Source: Kytococcus sedentarius DSM 20547
Lineage (GTDB): Bacteria; Actinomycetota; Actinomycetes; Actinomycetales; Dermatophilaceae
Length of the DNA: 64,000 nucleotides
Direction: 5' to 3'
NCBI RefSeq assembly: GCF_000023925.1
Contig: NC_013169.1
Span: forward strand, 1,798,001 to 1,862,000
Of the stretch, positions 56,324-63,464 are shown in pieces. Under the pieces are notes generated by a model. The model was not told where the DNA came from and searched no databases. It worked only from the letters and a program-made list of their open reading frames with translations. A program made the translations under genes and the position numbers. Each line of letters opens with the position of its first letter. Positions within the stretch are counted from its first letter, which is position 1.

Positions 56324-57768
56324 GGATTCAACTGGTCGTCGCAACACCTCGATCAGGAGGTGTCAGATGGTTCGTCGTCAACAGGCAGCAGACAGGGCGG
56401 TTCGTCCGAAGCTCCGTTCGCCGGGGCATCCGAAGTTCCAGAAGCCCGTCGAGGCGGCGTTCTGGGGCGAGATCGCGAAAGGACTGCTCGCGGAGGAAGC
56501 CGCGGGCGCCTGTGGCGTGGCGCCCGCGGTCGGCGCGAGATGGTTCCGACACGCTGGCGGCATGGCGCCGTTCGACATCACTCAGCAGCCATCGGGTCGC
56601 TACCTCTCGTTCGTTGAGCGTGAGGAGATCGCGATCCTCAAGGAGAAGGGCAAGGGCGTTCGCGAGATCGCCCGCGCGATCGGTCGTGATGCCGGGACGA
56701 TCTCTCGTGAATTGCGGCGCAACGCGGCCACGCGGGGCGGGAAGCTGGAGTATCGGGCGTCGGTCGCGCAGTGGAAGGCGGACATGGCGGCGAAGCGACC
56801 GAAGGTTGCGAAGCTTGTCGCGAACCCGCGGCTGCGCGCGTATGTCGCTGATCGCCTGTCGGGGAAGATAACGCGCCCTGATGGCACAGTCGTCACCGGT
56901 CCCGAGCCGCCGCGGTTCACCGGGAGAGGCAAGCCGCACCGGAAAGACAGGGCATGGTCCTGGGCTTGGAGTCCAGAGCAGATCTCGCACCGGTTGAAGA
57001 TCGATTTCCCGGATGATGAGTCCATGCGCATCAGCCCGGAGGCGATCTACCAGTCGCTCTATATCGAGGGTCGTGGCGCGCTCAAGCGCGAGCTCGTCTG
57101 GAACCTCCGCACGGGCCGGGCGTTGCGCGTCCCGAGGGAGCGGTCACGGCGGAAGACCTGGGCGCACGTCACGCCGGAGACGCTCATCAGCGAACGGCCA
57201 GCGGAGGCCGCCGATCGCGCGGTCCCGGGCCATTGGGAGGGTGACCTGCTGATCGGGTTGGAGCGCTCCGCGGTCGGCACGGTCGTCGAGCGCAAGACCC
57301 GTTACACGTTGCTCGTCCATCTCCCACGGGAGGAGGGCTATCGGCATAAGGAGACGCCGAAGAACGGGCCGGCCCTGGCGGGCTACGGCGCCATCACGAT
57401 GAAGAGCGCCCTCGCGAACACGATGTCGACGTTGCCGGCCCAGCTGGCGCGGTCGTTGACCTGGGATCGCGGCAAGGAGATGTCCGCGCACGCGCAGTTC
57501 CGCGTCGAGACGGGCATCCCAGTGTTCTTCGCTGATCCGCAGTCGCCCTGGCAGCGCGGGACGAACGAGAACACCAACGGGTTGCTGCGACAGTACTTCC
57601 CGAAGGGCACCGACCTGTCCCGATGGAGCGCTGAAGACATCGAAGCCGTCGCATTCGCACTGAACACGCGGCCTCGGAAGTCGCTCGGATGGATGACGCC
57701 CGCGGAGGCATTCAATGAGCAGCTACTGTTGCTCCAACAGGCCGGTGTTGCATCGACTGGTTGAGCCC
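56324..57768 (+). mobile_element. IS30-family insertion sequence, intact
   Basis: 1445 bp with imperfect terminal inverted repeats of 25 bp (left 56324-56348, right 57744-57768), 19 of 25 positions identical, both ending GCAACACC inward. It holds one intact transposase. It is the youngest insertion of the nested set. Confidence 0.88.
56367..57764 (+). CDS. IS30-family transposase
   Basis: 465 residues from ATG 56367, chosen for its ribosome binding site AGGAGG 6 bases upstream. The helix-turn-helix IAILKEKGKGVREIARAIGR with TISRELRRN is the IS30 hallmark. DDE residues are in GHWEGDLLIG (Asp), LTWDRGKEM (Asp) and SPWQRGTNENTNGLLRQYFPKG (last Glu). The C-terminus has ALNTRPRKSLGWMTPAEAF. Full length and intact. 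Confidence 0.95.
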   Translation: MVRRQQAADRAVRPKLRSPGHPKFQKPVEAAFWGEIAKGLLAEEAAGACGVAPAVGARWFRHAGGMAPFDITQQPSGRYLSFVEREEIAILKEKGKGVREIARAIGRDAGTISRELRRNAATRGGKLEYRASVAQWKADMAAKRPKVAKLVANPRLRAYVADRLSGKITRPDGTVVTGPEPPRFTGRGKPHRKDRAWSWAWSPEQISHRLKIDFPDDESMRISPEAIYQSLYIEGRGALKRELVWNLRTGRALRVPRERSRRKTWAHVTPETLISERPAEAADRAVPGHWEGDLLIGLERSAVGTVVERKTRYTLLVHLPREEGYRHKETPKNGPALAGYGAITMKSALANTMSTLPAQLARSLTWDRGKEMSAHAQFRVETGIPVFFADPQSPWQRGTNENTNGLLRQYFPKGTDLSRWSAEDIEAVAFALNTRPRKSLGWMTPAEAFNEQLLLLQQAGVASTG

Positions 57769-58056
57769 GGTCAGTTCCGGTCGCGCACCTACCTCTGCGC
57801 GCTGCACCGGCATGGCCTGACCGGGTCCATGGGGCGTGTGGCCTCCAGCGCGGACAACGCCGCGATGGAGTCCTTCTTCGCCCTGGTGCACAAGAACGTC
57901 CTGAACAGCCGCCGCTGGGCCACCCGGGAGCAGCTCCGGCTGGCCATCGTCACCTGGATCGAGCGGACCTACCACCGCAGACGCCGGCAACGGGCTCTGG
58001 GCAAGACCACCCCGATCGAGTTTGAGACCATCTACTGGCCCGCTCACGCGGCCTGA
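57769..58056 (+). pseudogene. IS3 element A orfB, 3' part
   Basis: Resumes in frame right after the IS30 right end: GQFRSRTYLCALHRHGL, then NAAMESFFALVHKNVLNSRR (with the catalytic Glu), and RLAIVTWIERTYHRRRRQRALG as the C-terminal signature. It belongs to element A, not B, by its match to the IR at 58071-58086 and by its IS3-subgroup pattern. Confidence 0.85.
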
Positions 58057-58111
58057 AACACCACACCCGAAGTGTCAACCAAACCTACAGCGGTCCCGTG
58101 CCCGTTAATCC

Positions 58112-59595
58112 GGCTCTTCGGAGTTGAGCGTGGGTCATGGGGTGAGTCCTCCGCCGATGAGGAGCATGCGCAGTCGGTAGTTGTGGCGGTTGCGGAAGCC
58201 GCGCGCGACGCGGCGGTGGAGCTCGATCAGACCGTTGATGGCCTGGAGTGCCTCCGTTGGACGCCCCGCCGGTGTCGAAGTACGCCAGCAGCGGCCCGGA
58301 CCATCGCTTCAAGGTGCGGCCCAGGCGTTTGACCTCGCGGATGGGACTGGTCGGCAGGATCTCGAGCAGGCGCTGCGCGGCGGCCCGGCCGACGGTGGGG
58401 GTGGGGGCGTGGAACAGGGCCCGGACGTCCTGGGCGACCTGCCAGGCGAGCTCCACCTCGACGTGCGCCTCGTGAGCGGTGAACGCCGCGGTCAGGCGGG
58501 CTCGTTGCCGGTCAGAGATGTTCTCGACCCCAGCGCGCAGCAGGGTCCTGATCCCGTACAAGGGGTCGCCCCTGCGCCCGCGGTGGCCGGTGGTGTCCTG
58601 CTGGACCCGGCAACGGACGAAAGTCCACGCACGCGGTGGCGAGCTTCACCACGTGGAAGGCGTCCACGACCGCGGTCGCGTCGGCGAGGTGGTCATCGAT
58701 CGCGTTCTTGTACCCACCGAAGGGGTCCAGCGTGGCGATCTGCACCCCGCCGCGGAAGACCTGCCCCCGGTCAGTGAGCCACGCCCCGTACACGGCGCCA
58801 GAACGGCCCGGGACGAGGTCGAGCAGCCGGGCACGGGTCCGGCCGTCCTGGTCGCGGGTCAGGTCGACCATCCCGGTCAGCATCCTCAGGTCCGCGGCCC
58901 CGGGTGCGCGGATCGACGTGGTGCCACACGCTGGGGGCACCTCCCGCTTGGAGCGGTAGCGCGGGGGGGGGGAATCATCGACCCCGAGCATGGACACCCC
59001 GTCGAACCGGGCCGGGTCGGCCTCCAGGACCTCCAGGTGGGTACGGACGGCACGCCACAGGGTGTGCCAGTCCACCCCCAGCCGGCGGGCCAGACCTGAG
59101 ATCGAAGCGTGCTCGCCGCGCAGTTCGCGCACTGCCCAGGACACCGCCCGGGTGGTCAACGTGCCCCGTGGTGGGGCCACCGACGGGTCCTGCTCGGTGA
59201 AGCTCGCACCAGGGCAGAGGGCCTCTCGGCACACGTATCTGCGCTTGGCCCACACCAGTCGCACCGGTCTGCCGAACGAGGGCGCGTCGACCAACACCAC
59301 CTCGTCACGGCCGTGGCCGGTGGCCACCACCCCACAGTGCGGGCACCCGGCCGGCCCCGGCACGGACTCCACGTGCACCACCAGCCCAGCATCACCGTCA
59401 TCCACCACCCCGGTGACGCTCATCGCCGGCAACCCCAGCCACGTCTGACAGGCACCACACGAGGCAGCAGGGCACGGGGAAGTAGGCTCAGGCACCCCTC
59501 GAGGTCCTTGGCGATCCGAGGGGGTAGAAGTCCTCAGATCATGCCCGGGACCTCGACCCCTACCCCCAAGCACCCACGCTCAACTCCGAAGAGCC
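58112..59595 (-). mobile_element. ISL3-family element, copy 1
   Basis: 1484 bp with perfect 24-bp terminal inverted repeats, beginning GGCTCTTCGGAGTTGAGCG (58112-58135 and complement at 59572-59595). Flanks GTTAATCC (left) and GGCAAAGG (right) are not direct repeats, as expected if it is one arm of a composite element. The right end cuts an MFS gene. Confidence 0.92.
58135..59495 (-). pseudogene. ISL3-family transposase, copy 1, frameshifted twice
   Basis: From GTG 59495 it begins with PTSPCPAASCGACQTW, then a zinc-binding region (CPHCG...CREALC), the helix-turn-helix ASISGLARRLGVDWHTLWR, and the first Asp in SMLGVDD. The frame shifts near 58620 (after KLATACVD; it continues as VRCRVQQDTTGHRGR in another frame) and again near 58255 (after FDTGGASNGG; the true end INGLIELHRRVARGF continues in a third frame to TGA 58135-58137). 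So this copy should not make an active transposase, unless copy 2 supplies it. Confidence 0.85.
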
Positions 59596-60090
59596 GGCAA
59601 AGGGGACGTTGATGAGGAATACCGAGCCCCACCAGAACCGCTCCAGGAGCAGGCCTCCAACGAGCGGACCGAAGGCAATGCCACCGATCGAGACACTCGA
59701 CCAAACAGCGATGGCGACGTTGCGCTCATCCTCGTCCTCGAACGTGAACCGGATGATCGCGAGTGTCGCGGGCAGCATCAGTGCTGCACCCACCGCGAGT
59801 AGTGCCCGCGCGACGATCAGCACCCACGCGTTTGGAGAGAAGGCTGCGAGTAGGGAAGCTATCCCGAACGCGCTGATGCCAATCTAGAAAACCAGCTTGT
59901 GTCCGAACCTATCCCCGAGCGTCCCAGTGCCCAGCAGTAGGCCAGTCATGACGAGGGGGTACATGTTGATGATCCACAGTGACTCACTTACGCTCGCCGA
60001 CAACTCGTCCGCCAGAAGAGGCACGACCACGTAGAGAATCGAAGTGTCGACCGTTGCAAGCAGCAAACCGAGAGAGACGACGGTGAGCAC
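59596..60090 (-). pseudogene. MFS drug-efflux gene, cut by ISL3 and with an internal stop
   Basis: The first five or so helices of a QacA/EmrB-type pump: LATVDTSILYVVVPLLADEL, GTLGDRFGHKLVF (motif A), then an in-frame TAG at 59884-59886, and ISAFGIASLLAAF to SIGGIAFGPLVGGLLLE (motif C) and FLINVPFAG, where ISL3 copy 1 begins. The start is uncertain: GTG 60090 is used, since further upstream the frame has a stop. Two independent lesions make it a clear pseudogene. Confidence 0.88.
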
Positions 60091-60222
60091 GAACCACCGT
60101 GTGCGCTGCGAGGCCGGCGCAGGGGATCTTGAATCATCTCAGCCTTTCAATATGCCGATACGTCGTCAAAGCGCGGTAGATTTGGGAGCCGCGTACAGGG
60201 AGCATGAAAGTCAGACTCCCGA

Positions 60223-61302
60223 TCATTGGCGCATGTGCTCGGAGGCAAGTCGCGCGAAGATGAGGGTGTCGGTCCATTCGCCCTTGCTGAACCAGTCCTG
60301 GACGTGATGTGCTTCGAGCCGGAGCCCGACACGACGAGCCAGTGCTGCCGAGGCGCTGTTGCGGGCATCCATCTGCGCGGTGATGCGGTGGAGCCGGTAG
60401 TGGTCAAACCCGAGGGCGAGTACTGCTCGGACGGCTTCGCTGGCGAAACCTTGCCCACCGTGCGCCGGGTCGAGAACCCACCCGATCTCGCCTTGACGGT
60501 GCTCGTGATCGGTGAGCCACAACGCGACGTCTCCGATCGGGACGCCGTCATGCTCGATGACCAGCGCAAGCGCGCCAGTCTCGCCATCGATGTCAGTCTT
60601 CGCTAGGCGTTCGGTGAGCTTGTCGTGGGTGACTTCCGCGGTCCATGGCTCGTCCAGCAGGTAGCGGGCAACGTCGGGTCGCGAGTACAGCTCGTGAAGC
60701 CATTCGGCATCGTCGGCGTTATGCGGACGGAGCCGAAGCCGCTCCGTCGCCAACGGCCACTGGGCGGTGGGCTTGAGATCGCGCCGGTAATGGAATAGTT
60801 CCTCGCGCTGTCCTGCGGGCGTGGTCCCGACGGCTCGCTCGACCTCATGGAACCCTGCGTTCGTCAAGCACCGCTTGGAGGCCTTGTTCTCCAGGAGCGT
60901 GCGTGCTGTCAAGCTTCGCAGTCCACTGTTGCGTGCGAAGCGCGATGCCAACTCCAGGCCCCGACGAGCGTGCCCTGCTCCCCGCGCATCCGGATGAATC
61001 CAGAACCCGACCTCGGCAGCCTCGGAGCTGACGTCGAAGAGCACCAAGGAGCCCACAAACCGGTCCGTCTCGGCGTCGGCAAGTGCGAGGACTGCCAGCG
61101 TGCCGCACGACAGACCCTCAGCAACCTCGTCACGGATCATCCGTCGCACGGACTCGGGGGTGTAGTCGGACTCGGGCAGGTGGCCGAAGCGCCGCACAGC
61201 TTCATCCTTGGTGCCGGCTGCATACGCGTCTGCGTCCAGCTCAGAGAGGGGGCGTAGGCGAGTGTTCTCAAAGGTGATCGGGAGGGTGGTGGCATCCAGC
61301 AT
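60223..61302 (-). CDS. Tandem GNAT acetyltransferase (RimJ/RimL type)
   Basis: 359 residues with two GNAT domains. The first (about 1-170) has FENTRLRPLSELDAD, EVGFWIHPDARGAGHARRGLELA; the second (about 180-350) has LATERLRLRPHNADDAEW, IGWVLDPAHGGQGFASEAVRA and RNSASAALARRVGLRLE. Each has its own acetyl-CoA loop (RGAGHA, GGQGFA). The substrate is unknown; a role in modifying an antibiotic or ribosomal protein is possible given the cargo setting. Divergent from a TetR-type regulator. Confidence 0.85.
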   Translation of the reverse strand: MLDATTLPITFENTRLRPLSELDADAYAAGTKDEAVRRFGHLPESDYTPESVRRMIRDEVAEGLSCGTLAVLALADAETDRFVGSLVLFDVSSEAAEVGFWIHPDARGAGHARRGLELASRFARNSGLRSLTARTLLENKASKRCLTNAGFHEVERAVGTTPAGQREELFHYRRDLKPTAQWPLATERLRLRPHNADDAEWLHELYSRPDVARYLLDEPWTAEVTHDKLTERLAKTDIDGETGALALVIEHDGVPIGDVALWLTDHEHRQGEIGWVLDPAHGGQGFASEAVRAVLALGFDHYRLHRITAQMDARNSASAALARRVGLRLEAHHVQDWFSKGEWTDTLIFARLASEHMRQ

Positions 61303-61361
61303 GCGCTAAACCTAACATAGAATGGATAGCTAACTGAAGCGTGTTTGGTTAGGCTGGTGGG
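61303..61361. promoter_or_regulatory. Divergent promoter region with candidate TetR operator
   Basis: 59-bp AT-richer gap between the GNAT and TetR starts. AACCTAACA and TGTTTGGTT form an inverted repeat with one mismatch around the centre, and -10-like TAGAAT/TAACTG strings are present. Likely shared control by the TetR regulator. Confidence 0.45.
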
Positions 61362-61958
61362 GTGAGCTACTGGGAACATCGCAAACCTGTGCGACGCCTC
61401 CGCGCAGTGGACATCGGGGAGGTTGCGAGGGCATCGGTGAGGCTGCTGGACGAAGGCGGGTTGAGGGCCCTCACCCTGCGATCTGTGGCGCAACAGGTGG
61501 GTGTCGCTCCAGCCAGCCTGTACTCCCGCGTCGAATCCGTCGACGATCTGTTCGACCTCGCCCTCGACACAGCGCTTGCAGACGATCCCGTGATGTCCGA
61601 GTCGATCCGCAACGCCGACCTGCCTGCCCTGATGCACGCCTTCTTCGCGCACCTCACGACCCACCGGTGGGCCGGTCAGGTCATCGGCATGCGCGCACCC
61701 AGGGGGCCCGCGTACCTGGCCCTTTCCGAGCGGATGTGCGTCCTGCTCGAACAAGCAGGCACCCCGGATCCGCTGGGAGCCGCGTATCTGCTGTCGAACC
61801 TGGTGATCGGCGCCTCCCTGACCGCTCCGATGGCGCCTGACGAGAAGCGCGTCGCCATCGACCCTGAGCGAGCCCCCACCTATGCGCGACTCCACGCGAC
61901 GCACCACATCAGCCCGCACGAGATCCTCGCCGACGGCATCGCGGCACTCCTGTCTTGA
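61362..61958 (+). CDS. TetR-family transcriptional regulator
   Basis: 198 residues from GTG 61362. DNA-binding region: DIGEVARASVRLLDEGG, then LTLRSVAQQVGVAPASLYSRV (helix-turn-helix, Tyr at the usual place) and ESVDDLFDLALD. The C-terminal half (about 75-198) resembles the TetR_C ligand-binding bundle. It probably represses the divergent GNAT gene and itself. Confidence 0.9.
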   Translation: MSYWEHRKPVRRLRAVDIGEVARASVRLLDEGGLRALTLRSVAQQVGVAPASLYSRVESVDDLFDLALDTALADDPVMSESIRNADLPALMHAFFAHLTTHRWAGQVIGMRAPRGPAYLALSERMCVLLEQAGTPDPLGAAYLLSNLVIGASLTAPMAPDEKRVAIDPERAPTYARLHATHHISPHEILADGIAALLS

Positions 61959-61965
61959 GGGGACC

Positions 61966-62418
61966 TTATGATTCGGGGCTGCCCTGTGCTGCTGATGGCC
62001 ACTGGCTAGTACCCGTGCGAGATCGGGCAATCGCAGTGCGCCGATAACTGGAAGGGCTCATCCCGACGATGGCGGTGAACTGCTGTGCGGCGTAGCCGCG
62101 ACTGTGCCACCCGACGTGTGTCATGGCGACACCGATCGGAAGATCAGTCTCGACCAGGAGCTCGGCCAGCCGGTGGGCCCTAATGTGAGCGAGGTACCGC
62201 ATGGGCGGCATCCCGAATCGTTGTGTGAACGCTCTGCCCAGCTGGGATGTGGATAGATGGACCAGTGTGGCGAGGTCACGGAGCCGCCAATCCCGTTCAG
62301 GAGCTTCCGCGAGTAGTCTTGCTGCCAGTTCTGTCGCTGTTTCACCGGAACGGTGCTCCGTGGCACTACTGGCTGCTGGCGTGTAGGAGCAGCCTTGGTG
62401 CCGCACTGCGATGCTCAT
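61966..62418 (-). CDS. Short AraC-type DNA-binding protein, coupled to erm
   Basis: 150 residues from ATG 62418, which overlaps the erm stop codon (ATGA). It has the two helix-turn-helix units of the AraC family and almost nothing else: WRLRDLATLVHLSTSQLGRAF with FGMPPMRYLAHIRAHRLAELL, then IGVAMTHVGWHSRGYAAQQF with GMSPSSYRR. No ligand-binding domain is present. Sharing a transcript with erm, it could regulate the cassette, or be a hitchhiker. Confidence 0.8.
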   Translation of the reverse strand: MSIAVRHQGCSYTPAASSATEHRSGETATELAARLLAEAPERDWRLRDLATLVHLSTSQLGRAFTQRFGMPPMRYLAHIRAHRLAELLVETDLPIGVAMTHVGWHSRGYAAQQFTAIVGMSPSSYRRTAIARSRTGTSQWPSAAQGSPES

Positions 62419-63233
62419 CGACGGCGCCTCCTCGACTTCGGCTGCTGCGTCCGAGCACGGTGTACAGGCGGCGATGAACCCGTGGTCTTGAACAAGTCCA
62501 CCCATACCTCGACGGGCATGTCCTTCGGCAGGTCCGCAGTGTTCATGCCGTGGCGTGTCAGCCACGCCTGTGGTGAGCCGAGTGCGGTGGTGCGTGCGAG
62601 AATCTGGGCGAGCCCGCGGCCGGGACCGGTGTAGACGCGGTGGACTAGGGCATGGAACTGGCGTCGCCGTGCCGGGGACAGCAGCGGATGTTCGCGACGG
62701 TGAATGGCAAGGATTCCGCCGTCGACTCCCGGACGCGGGGTGAACGCGCGAGCGGGAACACGACTGTGCAGGGTGAAATCGAACCAAGGCGCCCATTGGG
62801 CCGTCATCATCGTGGCACCGCCGACGCCCGCTCTGCGCCGCGCGACTTCCCATTGCACGAGCACGATTGCATCGGTCCATGCCGGGGAGTGCAGAATCTG
62901 TCGCAGCATGGCCGTGGTCTGGTGAAACGGCAGGTTCCCGACGAGCACATGCGCGGACGTTGGAAGCCGGTAGGCCAGGAAGTCGTCGGCGACGACCTCG
63001 ACATGTGGCCCCAGCCGCTCGGCCAGGCGTTGGGCGAGCCGGGTGTCGATCTCGACGGCTGTCACCGGTCGCCCGAGCTGGGCCAGCGGCGAGGTGAGTG
63101 CTCCGTCACCGGGGCCGATCTCAATGATCGGGCCATCGGTGGCGGCCACGAGCCGCGTGATCGTGGCGATAGTGGATGGGTCAGTCAGGAAGTTCTGGCC
63201 GTGCTCATGACGGCCACCTCGATAGGTAGGCAC
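62415..63233 (-). CDS. erm: 23S rRNA (adenine-N6) methyltransferase, Erm(X)-like
   Basis: 272 residues from GTG 63233. That start has GGAG 6 bases upstream and gives MPTYRGGRHEHGQNFLTD, matching the length of known Erm(X) N-termini; the GTG at 63266 has no ribosome binding site. AdoMet site IEIGPGDGALT, acidic motif VEID, and the catalytic VGNLPFHQTTAML are intact. It ends in a basic RRRRR tail. Methylation of A2058 gives macrolide-lincosamide-streptogramin B resistance in this family. Control by leader peptide and hairpins is evident upstream. Cargo of the ISL3 composite element. Confidence 0.94.
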   Translation of the reverse strand: MPTYRGGRHEHGQNFLTDPSTIATITRLVAATDGPIIEIGPGDGALTSPLAQLGRPVTAVEIDTRLAQRLAERLGPHVEVVADDFLAYRLPTSAHVLVGNLPFHQTTAMLRQILHSPAWTDAIVLVQWEVARRRAGVGGATMMTAQWAPWFDFTLHSRVPARAFTPRPGVDGGILAIHRREHPLLSPARRRQFHALVHRVYTGPGRGLAQILARTTALGSPQAWLTRHGMNTADLPKDMPVEVWVDLFKTTGSSPPVHRARTQQPKSRRRRR

Positions 63234-63238
63234 TGTTT

Positions 63239-63285
63239 GCTCCGTGGTTGTGGCGGAGCCGGGCACGCTGAAAGAGCCGCCCGGC
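63239..63285 (-). promoter_or_regulatory. erm translational attenuator hairpins
   Basis: On the minus strand GCTCCG (63254-63259) pairs with CGGAGC (63239-63244), which contains the erm ribosome binding site. A competing upstream stem, GCCGGGC (63279-63285) with GCCCGGC (63258-63264), overlaps the first arm by two bases. The two stems exclude each other, as expected for a switch driven by a ribosome stalled in the leader. Confidence 0.7.
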
Positions 63286-63335
63286 CGTGATCACCGGGGG
63301 CGGGAGCAACAACCTGTGGAGGGTGCTCGCCGCCG

Positions 63336-63380
63336 TCAGCGGCTGCGCAGACGCAGCGAAGCAGTGCCGTAAACCAACAT
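63336..63380 (-). CDS. erm leader peptide (macrolide-sensing type)
   Basis: 14 codons, MLVYGTASLRLRSR, then TGA. It closely resembles the Erm(X) leader type and contains the RLR arrest motif known from ErmD-class leaders. It ends 103 bases before the erm start, with the attenuator hairpins in between. A drug-bound ribosome stalling on RLR should free the erm ribosome binding site. Confidence 0.82.
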   Translation of the reverse strand: MLVYGTASLRLRSR

Positions 63381-63464
63381 GCCGACCAGCGTAGGCGACC
63401 CCACCGCCACTCAGCGACTCAATATCCCGTCTCTGCTCAAAGACGCGGAGATCCGTATCACTGC

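Larger units (their letters stand above)
54750..58087 (+). mobile_element. IS3-family element A, interrupted by two other IS elements
   Basis: Ends are marked by GTTTGGTTGATACCT at 54751-54765 and its near-complement around 58071-58086. It holds orfA, the first 78 codons of orfB (frameshifted) and, 2.4 kb later, the last 96 codons of orfB. Between the halves lie part of a second IS3 element and a complete IS30 element. The middle of orfB, including the first catalytic Asp, is lost. Confidence 0.8.

Noticed and set aside
58104-59603. 8-bp target duplication around ISL3 copy 1
   Set aside because: GTTAATCC and GGCAAAGG do not match; a duplication is expected only at the outer ends of the composite element.
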